NCBI RefSeq assembly: GCF_014764365.1
Contig: NZ_CP061718.1
Location: 744,001-808,000, forward strand
Direction of reading: 5' to 3'
Source of the DNA: Roseococcus microcysteis
Lineage (GTDB): Bacteria; Pseudomonadota; Alphaproteobacteria; Acetobacterales; Acetobacteraceae
Length of the DNA stretch: 64,000 bases
Positions 1 through 10,446 of the stretch are shown piece after piece. Made by a program: the position numbers and the translations under genes. The notes under the pieces were generated by a model. The model had not been told where the DNA came from and made no database searches. It was given only the letters and a program-made list of their open reading frames with translations. How positions within the stretch are numbered: the stretch's first letter is position 1; each line of letters starts with the position of its first letter.

Positions 1-29
1 TCCTGCACGTTCTGGGACTTCTCGGCCAT
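1..29 (-). CDS. hfq: RNA chaperone Hfq, first 9 codons (partial)
   Basis: The left edge holds only the beginning of a minus-strand gene that reads MAEKSQNVQ, the usual opening of alphaproteobacterial Hfq, the hexameric Sm-like protein that pairs small RNAs with mRNAs. A very strong ribosome binding site (AGGAAGGAGG on the minus strand, about 34-43) precedes the ATG. The position at the end of the ntr operon, after the D-amino-acid transaminase, is where hfq sits in many alphaproteobacteria, and this supports the call. The Sm motifs lie outside the window, so the identification rests on nine residues, the ribosome binding site and the context. Confidence 0.75.
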
Positions 30-75
30 GGTGGCCTCCTTCCTCTTCTTCATGGCGGGCAGGCCCGCTCGTCGC

Positions 76-747
76 TCAACCGGGCTGAGTCTCGCGGGTT
101 GCGGCGGGCTTGTCCAGGGCTGAGAGATGCACGGCCAGCGCAGCGCCATCCGCAAATGCCATATCTGGGGCACAATGCGTGACGCCGCCGTCATGTGCCG
201 CATCACCGAGCAACACCGCGCGGCAGCCCGCCGCGCGCGCCGCCTCCATGTCGATCGCGGTGTCTCCGACATACCAGATGTCAGGGCCGGGCGGCAGGTC
301 GAGCGCACGCAGCGCCATCAGCAAAGGTGCCGCGCTGGGCTTGTCCGCCACCGCGTCGCCGGCGCCCACAAGCACCTTGAAATGCTGGGCAAGGCCGAGA
401 TGCGCGGCCTCCTCGCGCAGCAACGCGCCCTGCTTGTTGGAAACGACACCCAGCGGCCAGGATGCGGCCGCTTCCAGCATCACCGCCGTACCCGGCAACG
501 GCCGCACCGCGTCGAGGTGCGTGGCGTGGATCGCGTCGTAGAAGATGTCCCGCGCGCGCTCCCACTCATCCCCGAAATGGATGGGGAAAGAGTCACGCAG
601 GGATTTGCGGACATTCGCCAGAACCTCCTCGCGCGACCAGGCGGGCTTGCCGAAGGCGGCGAAGGTCGTGTTGAGCGCGTATTGGATCGCGGCCCAGCCA
701 TCCACCAGCGTGTTGTCCCAGTCGAACAGCAGCGCGCGCGGCCTCAT
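76..747 (-). CDS. HAD-superfamily hydrolase (phosphatase, subfamily IA-like)
   Basis: A 223-residue protein of the haloacid dehalogenase superfamily, cytosolic and probably acting on a small phosphorylated metabolite. Motif I is FDWDNT, with Asp9 as nucleophile and Asp11 as acid/base. Motif II is the SNK stretch, and motifs III and IV appear as a conserved Lys (DKPS) and GDTAID. A helical cap separates motifs I and II, as in phosphoglycolate phosphatase relatives. The open frame extends far upstream, but the ATG at 747 overlaps the stop of the transaminase gene by four bases (ATGA), so it is the best start and implies translational coupling. The substrate cannot be deduced. Hfq follows 46 bases downstream. 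Confidence 0.85.
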   Translation of the reverse strand: MRPRALLFDWDNTLVDGWAAIQYALNTTFAAFGKPAWSREEVLANVRKSLRDSFPIHFGDEWERARDIFYDAIHATHLDAVRPLPGTAVMLEAAASWPLGVVSNKQGALLREEAAHLGLAQHFKVLVGAGDAVADKPSAAPLLMALRALDLPPGPDIWYVGDTAIDMEAARAAGCRAVLLGDAAHDGGVTHCAPDMAFADGAALAVHLSALDKPAATRETQPG

Positions 748-1616
748 GCCGCATTGCCCGCCTGCTGGTGGACGTGGCGCGCGAAGAGATCGAAGAGGCG
801 CCGCGTCATCGGCCCCGGCGTGCCATCGCCCACCGCCACGCCATCCACGGCCACGATGGGCTTCACGAAGGAGGTGGCGGAGGTCAGGAACACCTCGCGC
901 GCCGTGGCCAGCGCGTCGCGGTGAAATTCCTCCAGGCTGTAGGGGATGCGCGCCGCGTCCAGCTCCGCAATCAGCGCGCCGCGGGTGCAGCCGGGCAGGA
1001 TCACGGAATCGAGGTGGCGGGTCCGCAGCACGCCCTCCGCATCCACGATCCAGATGGTGGTGGCCGCGCCCTCGGTCACCATGCCGGTCACGGGGTCGTA
1101 GAGGATGGCCTCGCCCGCGCCCTGCTCGCGCGCCGCCTGGCGGGCCAGGCAATTGGGCAGCAGGTTCACGCTCTTGATGTCGCGCCGCGCCCAGCGCAGG
1201 TCGGGCGTGGTGATGGCCTTGATGGTCCAGCGCGCGATATCGCGCGGATAGGGGGGGATGCGGCGGATGGTGACCACCAGCGCCGGCGGCACCGGCTTCG
1301 TGGGGAAGGCATGGTCGCGCCGGGCCACGCCCCGCGTCACCTGCATGTAGAGCAGCCCCTCGGTGACGCGGTTGAGGCGCGCCACCTCCACCAGCACCAT
1401 GCGGAGTGCCGCGCGCGGCATCGGCATGGGCAGCGCGACTTCCTTCAGGCTGCGCTCCAGCCGGTCCAAATGGCGGTCCTCGTCGATGAAGCGGTTGGCG
1501 TGCAGATGCACCACCTCATAGATGCCGTCACCGAACTGGTAGCCGCGGTCCTCGATGTTCACGCTGGCGTTGCGCTGCGGCAGATAGGCGCCGTTCACAT
1601 AGGCAATCCGGGACAT
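744..1616 (-). CDS. dat: D-amino-acid transaminase (class IV aminotransferase)
   Basis: A 290-residue fold-type IV PLP enzyme, full length for the family. It would interconvert D-amino acids and 2-oxo acids, for example making D-glutamate or D-alanine for peptidoglycan. The PLP lysine is Lys148 in DIKSVNLLPN, and Glu182 in VTEGAATT is the conserved cofactor-ring residue. The N-terminal YVNGAYLP and EDRGYQFGDGIYE stretches are typical of the D-amino-acid branch rather than of IlvE. The gene lies 30 bases after ntrX and is coupled to the HAD gene. A dat-like gene between ntrX and hfq is a recurrent arrangement in Rhodospirillales. Related lyases (PabC) share the fold, so the exact substrate is inferred. 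Confidence 0.85.
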   Translation of the reverse strand: MSRIAYVNGAYLPQRNASVNIEDRGYQFGDGIYEVVHLHANRFIDEDRHLDRLERSLKEVALPMPMPRAALRMVLVEVARLNRVTEGLLYMQVTRGVARRDHAFPTKPVPPALVVTIRRIPPYPRDIARWTIKAITTPDLRWARRDIKSVNLLPNCLARQAAREQGAGEAILYDPVTGMVTEGAATTIWIVDAEGVLRTRHLDSVILPGCTRGALIAELDAARIPYSLEEFHRDALATAREVFLTSATSFVKPIVAVDGVAVGDGTPGPMTRRLFDLFARHVHQQAGNAA

Positions 1617-1646
1617 GCAGGGCTTTCCGCAAATGAGGCAGGCAGT

Positions 1647-3041
1647 CTAGGCCGTCCCGGCCGCCTTGTCCTCCGCCTGGACGTTCAGGAATTTCAGCTT
1701 GCGGTGCAGCGCGCTGCGTTCCATGCCCACGAAATTGGCGGTGCGGCTGATATTGCCGCCGAAGCGCATCAGCTGCGCTTCGAGGTATTGCCGCTCGAAC
1801 ATCTCCCGCGCCTCGCGCAGCGGCAGGGTCATGATCTCGCTGGAACGATCAAGCCGCAGCATGGCCGGCGCGGCGGAGACGATCTCGGGCGGCAGGGCCT
1901 CGGCGCGGATGGGCGCCTGCGCCTCGCCCGGCGCCATGATGAGCAGCCAGTCGATCAGGTTGCGCAGCTGCCGCACATTGCCGGGCCATTCATAGGTCTG
2001 CAACGCGGCAATCGTGTCCTCGGCCAATTCGCGCGGTTGCAGCCCCGAAGCCTCCACCGAGCGCGCCACGAAATGCCGCGCCAGCACCGGCACATCCTCA
2101 CGCCGCTCGCGCAGGGCGGGCACGCGCAGCGGCACGACCGAGAGGCGGTAGAACAGATCCTCGCGGAAGCGCCCCGCCGCGATCTCGGCCTGGAGGTCGC
2201 GGTTGGTGGTGGCGATGACGCGCGCATCCACTTTGATGCGCGTGGCCCCTCCCACCCGCTCAAACCCCTGCTCCTGCAGCGCGCGCACGATCTTGCCCTG
2301 GGTCTCCAGCGGCATGTCCGCCACCTCGTCCAGCAGCAGCGTGCCGCCATGGGCGCGTTCCAGCGTGCCGATGCGGCGCGGGGAATCGCCCTGGGCTTCG
2401 ACGCCGAACAGCTCCTCCTCGATGCGGGCGGGGTTCAGCGTGGCGCAGTTGAGTGCCACGAAGGGCTCGCCCGCCCGGCGGGAACGGGCGTGCAGCATGC
2501 GCGCCGCCACCTCCTTGCCCGAGCCCGCGGGGCCTGTGATCAGCACGCGCGAATTGGTGGGCGCCACCTTGTCGATGGCGCCGCGCAGCTGGGCGATGTG
2601 CGGCGAGATGCCCAGCAGCTCCGTCTCGGGGCCGGCGCGCAGGCGCAGCTCATTCACCTCGCGGCGCAGCCGGGCGGCCTCCAGCGCGCGCTCGACGATC
2701 AGCAGCAGGCGGTCGGACTTGAAGGGCTTCTCGATGAAGTCATAGGCGCCCTGCTGGATGGCCTGCACCGCCGTCTCGATGGTGCCGTGGCCCGAGATCA
2801 TCACGCAGGGCACCTGCGGCTCCTCGCGGTGCATGGCCTCCAGGATGCCCAGCCCGTCCAGGCGCGAATTCTGCAGCCAGATGTCCAGGATCACGAGCGA
2901 GGGCTTGCGCGCGCGGAACTGCTGCAAGGCCGTGTCGCTGTTGTGCGCCTGGCGCGTGTCATAGCCCTCGTCCGAGAGAATCCCCTCGATCACGGCGCGG
3001 ATGTCCGGCTCGTCATCCACGATCAGGATGTCATGCGCCAT
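1647..3041 (-). CDS. ntrX: Response regulator NtrX (AAA+ type, GAFTGA-less)
   Basis: A 464-residue response regulator paired with NtrY. It has a receiver domain (phosphoacceptor Asp53 in VILDIW), an AAA+ domain with Walker A GPAGSGKE and a LLLDEVADMP Walker B region, and a Fis-type helix-turn-helix near the end (GNISRTANFVGMERSALHRK). Where sigma-54 activators carry GAFTGA after ELFG, this protein has VEAQGDSPRRIG, so it lacks the loop that contacts sigma-54. It probably regulates in another way, as has been proposed for alphaproteobacterial NtrX. NtrX/NtrY is linked to nitrogen metabolism, redox and envelope control. Its start overlaps the end of ntrY by 11 bases. Confidence 0.93.
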   Translation of the reverse strand: MAHDILIVDDEPDIRAVIEGILSDEGYDTRQAHNSDTALQQFRARKPSLVILDIWLQNSRLDGLGILEAMHREEPQVPCVMISGHGTIETAVQAIQQGAYDFIEKPFKSDRLLLIVERALEAARLRREVNELRLRAGPETELLGISPHIAQLRGAIDKVAPTNSRVLITGPAGSGKEVAARMLHARSRRAGEPFVALNCATLNPARIEEELFGVEAQGDSPRRIGTLERAHGGTLLLDEVADMPLETQGKIVRALQEQGFERVGGATRIKVDARVIATTNRDLQAEIAAGRFREDLFYRLSVVPLRVPALRERREDVPVLARHFVARSVEASGLQPRELAEDTIAALQTYEWPGNVRQLRNLIDWLLIMAPGEAQAPIRAEALPPEIVSAAPAMLRLDRSSEIMTLPLREAREMFERQYLEAQLMRFGGNISRTANFVGMERSALHRKLKFLNVQAEDKAAGTA

Positions 3042-5327
3042 GGCCGCGCTCCATCACCACATCCCCGCCTGCCTCGGCCCCACGGACCTCCGCAGGGCTG
3101 CCTTCGGCCGGCCGGAGCGGCAGCAACAGCTCCGCCCGCGCACCGCGCCCGGTCGCCGCATCCCCCAGCAGGAGGCGGCCGCCGTGGTCCTCCATGATCT
3201 TCTTCACGATGGCAAGACCAAGGCCGGTGCCCTTGGGCTTGTGGGTGACGTAGGGTTCCGTCAGGCGCTCGCGCTCCTCGCCATCGGGCAGGCCGAGGCC
3301 GTCATCCTCGACACGGATCGCGACCATGCCCGCCCCACCGGATGCAGGCGCGAGGCTGATCCGGATATGGCCGAGCGGCCGGGAGCGGGAGGGCGTGGCG
3401 GGCGCCTCCTCATCCGCCGGCGCCTCCGCCTGGGCGCGCAGGCGGATGGAATCGGCCGCGTTCTGGAGCAGGTTGGCCAGGGCCTGCTGGATCAACCGCC
3501 GGTCGCAGGCCACATGCACGGGCATGCCGGGCGGGGACCATTCATAGGCGATTTCCGGGCTGCCGGTTCGTGGCAGCACCAGCGCCTCCTCCACGATGCG
3601 CGACAACTCCTCCTCGCGAATCACAGGCTGGGGCATGCGGGCGAAGGCGCTGAATTCGTCCACCATGCGGCCGATATCGCCCACCTGCCGCACGATGGTG
3701 TCGGTGCAGGCGGTGAAGGTCTCGGGGTCGTTGGTGATCTGCTTGAGGTAGCGGCGCTTCAGCCGCTCGGCGCTGAGCTGGATGGGCGTCAGCGGGTTCT
3801 TGATCTCGTGCGCGATGCGCCGCGCCACATCGGCCCAGGCCGCCTGGCGCTGAGCGGTCAGCAGGGCGGAGATGTCGTCGAAGGTGACGACGAAGCCCTG
3901 CCCCTCCATCTCGGGCGAGAGGCGGGCCAGCAGGGTCCGGCGCTCCGAGGGGGAACCCAGCTTGATTTCCGCCGTGCGCCCGGCGGGGCCGGCCAGCAGG
4001 GGCGCGAACTCCGGCACCACCTCGGCCAGGCGCCGCCCGATCTCGCGCTCCAGGTCGAGGCCCAGCAGCTTGCTGGCACCGCGATTGGGCAGGTTGATGC
4101 TGAGATCGGCGTCGAGGCCGATGACGCCCGCCGAAACCCCGCCCAGCACGGCCTCCGTGAAGCTCTGCCGGTCGGCGATCTGGCGATAGGCCTCCATCAG
4201 CTCGCTGCGCTGGGCGGCGAGCTGGTTGGTCATGCGGTTGAAGGCGCGCGACAGGCTGCCGACCTCGTCATCCGCGTCGCCCTCCTCCACCCGCACGGAG
4301 AGGTCGCCCGCCCGCACCCGCTCGGCCGCGGTGATGAGGCGCGAGATGGGCCGCGCCAGCTGGTTGGCGAGCACAAGGCCGATCAGCACCGCCGCCAGCA
4401 GCACCAGCAGCGCGCCGGCGGCGAAGATCATGATGAAGGTGATCTGCAGGCCGTCGCGATTTCGGTCCAGCGCCTGGTAGGCGGTGACGGCGGCCTCGGT
4501 GCGGCTGATATGCTCCAGCACCGTGCCATCGAGCGGCCGGCCGATCATCAGCATGAGGCCGGTCTGCGGCGCCAGCGCGAGAACGGCGCGCACCCGCCCC
4601 TCCTCCTCGCCCGCGACCACCGCCACCTCGCCATTGCGGGCGATGTCGATGGCCCAGCCGGGCGGTGGCGCCAGCATGAAGGCGGAGGTGACGCCGGCAT
4701 GGGCGACGATGCGCCCCAGCAGCGGTTCGAAGACCACCGCCTCGGTCAGGCCGCGCTGACTGGCCTGCCCGCCCAGCACGCGCGCGAAGGCGAGGTTCTG
4801 GTCGGGCAGCAGGACCACCGCGCGGTTGAGGTCGTTCACCATGGCCAGCGCATCGGCGCGGATGGCGTTCTGGTGCTCCTGGAGATAGGCGCGCGAGGCG
4901 ATGAGCGAGGCCTCCAGCGCCGTCCGCACACGGTCGTTGAACCAGGCCTGGATGCCCAGGTTGAAGAAGGTGACCGAGAAGCCCGCCACCAGCATGGCCG
5001 GCACCACCGCCACCACCGAGAACAGCAGCACGAGGCGCGTGTGCAGCCGCGACCCGGCCGAGCCGCGCCGTCGCTCCGCCCAGACGCGCACGAGCCGCCC
5101 GGCCAGCGAGGCCAGCAGCAGCAGCACGACCGCGGTGTTGCCCAGGAAGATGGCCGCGAGCTGCCCCGGGCTGGTGGGCCCGAAGGGCGAGCCGTCGGAG
5201 AGCACGACGAAGGTCGCCACCCCCATCACCAGCGCGGCCAGCGCCAGGCCCAGCGTCACGCCGCGCCCCAGCAGCATGTCGGCCAGCCGCCGCAGCAGGG
5301 GCACGCGCGGGCGGGCCGCCACGGCCA

Positions 5328-5328
<1 letters not shown>
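3031..5328 (-). CDS. ntrY: Sensor histidine kinase NtrY
   Basis: A 765-residue membrane sensor kinase. Two hydrophobic segments lie within residues 20-75, a third near 95-115, and a fourth follows a periplasmic sensor region (about 300-325). After these come a HAMP linker (QLARPISRLITAAERV), a PAS domain, a HisKA domain with His507 in ARRIAHEIKNPLTPIQ, and an HATPase domain with NLLQNAADS, DDGLGLP and GTGLGLAIVKK boxes. It would phosphorylate NtrX. The start codon shares one base with the ntrC stop (TGATG) and the 3' end overlaps ntrX by 11 bases, so the four ntr genes form one translationally coupled operon. The C-terminal tail rich in Gly, Ala and Glu is low complexity. Confidence 0.94.
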
Positions 5329-6766
<1,438 letters not shown>

Positions 6767-6770
<4 letters not shown>

Positions 6771-7900
6771 TCATCGGTCTCGGTCATGTCCTCGCCGGGC
6801 GGCGGCGCGGGAAGGGAAAGGCGGAAGGTGGTGCGGCCGGGGCGGCTGTCGCACTCGATCAGCCCTCCCTGGTTGGCGACGAGCTTGGCGACGATGGCGA
6901 GCCCCAGCCCCTGCCCGCCCCGCTTGGTGGTGACGAAGGGCTCGAACAGGGTGGCGCGCAGGGGCTCCGGAATGCCCGGGCCATTGTCGCGCACGGTGAC
7001 GGTGAGCGGCAGGTGGACCCGCTCATTGGAGCCGGGCACGGCGATCCGCACGCCATGGTGATAGGCGGTGCCGAGCTGGATTTCACCCTCGCGGGCGTCC
7101 ACCGCCTCGGCCGCGTTCTTCACCAGGTTCAGCATGATCTGGATGAGCTGATCGCGATCGCCCCAGACGGGCGGCAGCGAGGGGTCGTACTCCTCGGCGA
7201 TCCGCAGGTGGCAGGCGAAGCCCGATTGCGCCACGCGGCGCACATGGTCCAGCACGGAATGGATGTTCACGGGGCGTGGGGTGATGGGCCGGTCGGAGAA
7301 CATCTCCATCCGGTCCACCAGGGTGCGGATGCGGTCCGCCTCCTCCTGGATGAGGATGCAGAGGTCCCGATCGCCCTGCGACGCGCCCTGTTCCAGCAGC
7401 TGGGCCGCACCGCGGATGCCCGACAGCGGGTTCTTCACCTCATGCGCCAGCATCGCCGCCATGGCGGTGGCGCCGCGCGCCGCCCCCAGGAAATGCAGCT
7501 GCCGGTCGAGCATGGCGGCCGTCGAGCCATCCTGCAGCATCAGCACCACGCCGCCCGGCATGTCCGGCATGGGCGCGCCATAGGCCGAGACGCCGGAACG
7601 GTGCAGGCGCGGGCTTTCCAGCGTCAGGTCGTGGTCGGCCACCGGGCTGTCGGTGCGGCGCACCTGGTGCAGCAGCGCGAAGAGGCGGTTGTCGGGCGGC
7701 AACAGCTCACCCAGCGGCAGGCTCGCCAGCGTGACCTGGGAGTGTTGGAAGAACAGCTCGGCCGCCGGGTTGGCGAAGCGGAAATTGTCTTCCCCATCCA
7801 GGACCACGGCGGGCATGGGCAAGGCGGAGAGGATGTTCACCGCATCGGGCATGTCGCTGCCAGGGCGCGTGGGTGGCATGGCCAGTTGCCGCCTGCTCAT
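6767..7900 (-). CDS. ntrB: Nitrogen regulation histidine kinase NtrB (GlnL)
   Basis: A 377-residue soluble histidine kinase/phosphatase that responds to PII proteins and controls NtrC. A PAS domain occupies about residues 20-125. His153 in [12 protein letters not shown] is the phosphorylation site, and the ATPase domain carries [17 protein letters not shown] and [10 protein letters not shown]. There are no membrane segments, as expected for NtrB. The ATG at 7900 overlaps the dusB stop (ATGA) and the gene overlaps ntrC by four bases, the classical dusB(nifR3)-ntrB-ntrC order of alphaproteobacteria. An internal Met (MPDAVNIL) is a possible alternative start. Confidence 0.95.
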
Positions 7901-8961
7901 GCCGCCTCGCGGAAGGCGTCGCGGCAGGCCTCGACGCCCCGCTCGATCAGGGGGCGGTAGAAGCCGTCCATCAGCGCCTCGGCCTCCTCCGGCGTGTCCA
8001 CGCGGTTCACCTGGGCCCGGAACTCGGCGCTGCCGGGCAGGCCGCGCGAATACCAGGCGATGTGCTTGCGCGCCATGCGGACCCCCGTGTTCACGCCATG
8101 ATGCGACAGGATGGCGCGGTAATGCCGCAGCAGGATCTCGTGCTGCTCGGCCAGGGTGGGGTCGGGCAGGCGAACCCCCTCGTTCAGGAAGGCCGCGACC
8201 TGGCGGGGGAACCAGGGCCGCCCGTAGCAGCCGCGGCCGATCATGACGCCATCCGCCCCGGACAGGCGCCGCGCCTCGGCCGCGTCATCCACGGTGAGGA
8301 TGTCGCCATTGGCGATGACGGGGATGTCCACCGCCGCCTTCACCTCCGCGATGAAGGCCCAGTTGGCCGTGCCGGTGTAGAGCTGCTGCCGGGTGCGCCC
8401 ATGGATGGTGACGAGGCGGATGCCGCATTCCTGGGCGATGCGCGCCAGCCGCGGCGCGTTCAGGCTGTTGTGATCCCAGCCCATGCGCATCTTCAGCGTG
8501 ACGGGCACGGGCACCGCGCGCACCACGGCCTCCAGGATGGCGGCCGCCCGCACCTCGTCGCGCATGAGGGCTGAGCCCGCGCTCTGCCCCACCGCCACCT
8601 TCTTCACCGGGCAGCCGAAATTGATGTCCACGATGGCCGCCCCCCGGTCCACCACCAGGCGCGCGGCATCGGCCATGACCGTGGGCTCGCAGCCGGCCAG
8701 CTGGACGGAGCTGGGGGCGCCGAAGCCCTCGACCTCGGCCATCTTCAGGCTCTGGCGGTTCTCCCGGATCATGGCGGCGGAGGCGATCATCTCCGACACC
8801 ACGAGCCCCGTGCCCTCGGCCCGCGCCAGGCGGCGGAATGGCAGGTCCGTCACGCCCGACATGGGGGCGAGGATGACGGGCGTCTGGATGCACACACCCT
8901 TGGCGAGGGTGATGGGCGCCAGGGGCTGCGACTGGGGGTTGCTCATCATTTGGGCAGCCAT
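7897..8961 (-). CDS. dusB: tRNA-dihydrouridine synthase DusB (NifR3)
   Basis: An FMN-dependent TIM-barrel enzyme of about 354 residues that reduces uridines in tRNA to dihydrouridine. The diagnostic segments are [14 protein letters not shown] near the N-terminus, a NFGCPVKKV motif with the conserved Cys, the RMGWD stretch, [13 protein letters not shown], and IANGDI followed by [16 protein letters not shown]. The open frame runs upstream to 9204 but would cover the divergent ispDF start. I therefore chose the ATG at 8961 (MAAQMMSNP); the ATGs at 8949 and 8946 are equally possible because no clear Shine-Dalgarno site decides. It is the first gene of the ntr operon, and ispDF diverges from it across about 100 bases. 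Confidence 0.92.
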   Translation of the reverse strand: MAAQMMSNPQSQPLAPITLAKGVCIQTPVILAPMSGVTDLPFRRLARAEGTGLVVSEMIASAAMIRENRQSLKMAEVEGFGAPSSVQLAGCEPTVMADAARLVVDRGAAIVDINFGCPVKKVAVGQSAGSALMRDEVRAAAILEAVVRAVPVPVTLKMRMGWDHNSLNAPRLARIAQECGIRLVTIHGRTRQQLYTGTANWAFIAEVKAAVDIPVIANGDILTVDDAAEARRLSGADGVMIGRGCYGRPWFPRQVAAFLNEGVRLPDPTLAEQHEILLRHYRAILSHHGVNTGVRMARKHIAWYSRGLPGSAEFRAQVNRVDTPEEAEALMDGFYRPLIERGVEACRDAFREAA

Positions 8962-9062
8962 ACGCAAATCCGGGCGCGGCGTCCATGTCGCCCTTGCATC
9001 GTCGCGGGGCGATTTGTCCCCGGTCATTTGCAGGGAACCCAAAGCGGGGTAGCGAGGCGGGC

Positions 9063-10199
9063 ATGAAGATCGCCGCTCTCCTCTTGGCCGCCGGGACGGG
9101 TTCACGCTTCGGCGGCCCCGTCCCGAAGCAGTTCGCCCCCCTGGCCGGACGGCCCGTGCTGCGCCACGCGGCCGAGGCGCTGCTGGCCGGCGGCGCGGTG
9201 ACATGGCTGCAACCCGTGGGCGAGGCCGATTCCATCGCCCCCGTGCTGGCCGGCCTGCCGCATCTGCCCATCGTGGCCGGGGGTGCCACCCGCCAGGCCA
9301 GCGTGCGGGCGGGGCTGGAGGCGCTGGCCGCGCATGCGCCCGATGTGGTGCTGATCCATGATGGGGCGCGGCCTTACCTCCCGCCCGGCACCATCCCTGC
9401 CCTGCTGGCGGCGCTGGAAAGCCACCCCGGCGCCATCCCCGCCGTGCCGGTGGCCGATACGCTGAAACGCGGCGCGGGCGGCGTGATCGCGGCCACCGTC
9501 CCGCGCGAGGGGCTGTTCCGCGCCCAGACGCCCCAGGCCTTCCGCTTCCCTGCCATCCTGGCCGCCCACCGCGCCGCCACCCAGGACGCCACCGACGACG
9601 CCGCGCTGCTGGAAGCGGCCGGCCTGCCCGTGGCCCTGGTCGAGGGGTCGGAGCGCAACATCAAGATCACCCGCCCGGAGGATTTGCCCCGCATGGAACA
9701 TGACATGACCGCCCGGATGCTGCCGCGCGTGGGGACGGGCTTCGACGTGCACCGCCTCGTTCCTGGCCGGCCGCTGGTGCTGTGCGGGGTGGTGGTGCCG
9801 CATGAGATGGGCCTCGATGGCCATTCGGACGCCGATGTGGGCATCCATGCCCTGTGCGACGCCATCTATGGCGCCCTGGCCGAGGGCGATATCGGCACCT
9901 TCTTCCCGCCCTCGCAGATGAAGTGGAAGGATGCCGACAGCGCCCAGTTCCTGATCCACGCGGCCGGCCGGATCGCGGCAAGGGGCGGCATGCTGGTCAA
10001 TGCCGACGTCACGCTGATCTGCGAGCGGCCCAAGATCGGCCCCCATGCCGCCGCGATGCGCGCGCGGCTGGCGGATCTGCTGGGCGTGGAAATCGGCCGC
10101 ATCGGCGTGAAGGCCACCACCACGGAACGCCTGGGCTTCACCGGCCGCGGCGAAGGTATCGCCTGCCAGACCGCCGTGAGCCTGCTGCTGCCCGCCTGA
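9063..10199 (+). CDS. ispDF: Bifunctional IspDF (MEP isoprenoid pathway)
   Basis: A 378-residue fusion carrying two enzymes of the non-mevalonate isoprenoid pathway. Residues 1-215 are IspD (2-C-methyl-D-erythritol 4-phosphate cytidylyltransferase), with the [11 protein letters not shown] nucleotide-binding loop, a KQF motif and IHDGARP. Residues from about 218 are IspF (MECDP synthase), with GTGFDVHRL supplying metal ligands, [16 protein letters not shown] and [16 protein letters not shown]. This fusion is well known in alphaproteobacteria. The start at 9063 is set by the family N-terminus and by a weak purine-rich GAGGCGGG site; the frame extends further upstream without homology. IspE and the second-step substrate chain lie elsewhere. 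Confidence 0.96.
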   Translation: MKIAALLLAAGTGSRFGGPVPKQFAPLAGRPVLRHAAEALLAGGAVTWLQPVGEADSIAPVLAGLPHLPIVAGGATRQASVRAGLEALAAHAPDVVLIHDGARPYLPPGTIPALLAALESHPGAIPAVPVADTLKRGAGGVIAATVPREGLFRAQTPQAFRFPAILAAHRAATQDATDDAALLEAAGLPVALVEGSERNIKITRPEDLPRMEHDMTARMLPRVGTGFDVHRLVPGRPLVLCGVVVPHEMGLDGHSDADVGIHALCDAIYGALAEGDIGTFFPPSQMKWKDADSAQFLIHAAGRIAARGGMLVNADVTLICERPKIGPHAAAMRARLADLLGVEIGRIGVKATTTERLGFTGRGEGIACQTAVSLLLPA

Positions 10200-10202
10200 A
10201 CA

Positions 10203-10234
10203 TAAAAAGAGGCCGCCCCCTTTCGGGAGCGGCC
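10203..10234 (-). terminator. Intrinsic terminator on the minus strand
   Basis: The minus strand has an inverted repeat GGCCGC/GCGGCC strengthened by three inner G-C pairs, followed directly by CTCTTTTTA. The plus strand has no T-tract after the stem, so the terminator works for minus-strand transcription, which no annotated protein gene supplies. Confidence 0.7.
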
Positions 10235-10340
10235 AAGGCAAGGTTGAGGAAGGCAAAGCTGTCGGGAGGGCGTAAGCCCTGCCGACCTACCTTAGATGGG
10301 GACCGTTCCGGTCCTCTTCAAGACCCTTTCGATAACGCAT
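10203..10340 (-). ncRNA. Candidate small RNA antisense to the ispDF-thiolase gap
   Basis: Between ispDF and the thiolase gene, which are both on the plus strand, the minus strand shows a signature of an independent short transcript. It ends in a canonical intrinsic terminator (stem GGCCGC...GCGGCC at 10211-10234, extended by CCC/GGG, then CTCTTTTTA). Two further hairpins lie upstream: GTCGG-AGGGC with its complement at 10261-10286, and GGACCG-TTC-CGGTCC at about 10300-10314. Between them is a C-rich single-stranded stretch (CCTTCCTCAACC) that could pair with Shine-Dalgarno sequences. No minus-strand protein gene feeds this terminator. TTGAAA at 10375-10370 could be the -35 box, but the -10 box is poor. 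The 5' end is a guess. I do not recognise an RNA family. Confidence 0.5.
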
Positions 10341-10446
10341 CGCCTAACAAAATTTCCATGACAACGAAGTTTCAACCCTCGCTCAGGCGGTGATTTCGCG
10401 CCCGCCCCGCACCCGCTATCCTCCCCCGCAACACATGGAGGATGCG

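Noticed and set aside
10211-10234. Terminator for ispDF on the plus strand
   Set aside because: No T-tract follows the stem on the plus strand; the T-run exists only on the minus strand.
9102-10256. A 384-codon minus-strand frame opposite ispDF
   Set aside because: It has no motifs and spans the candidate small RNA terminator; it is a GC-driven shadow.
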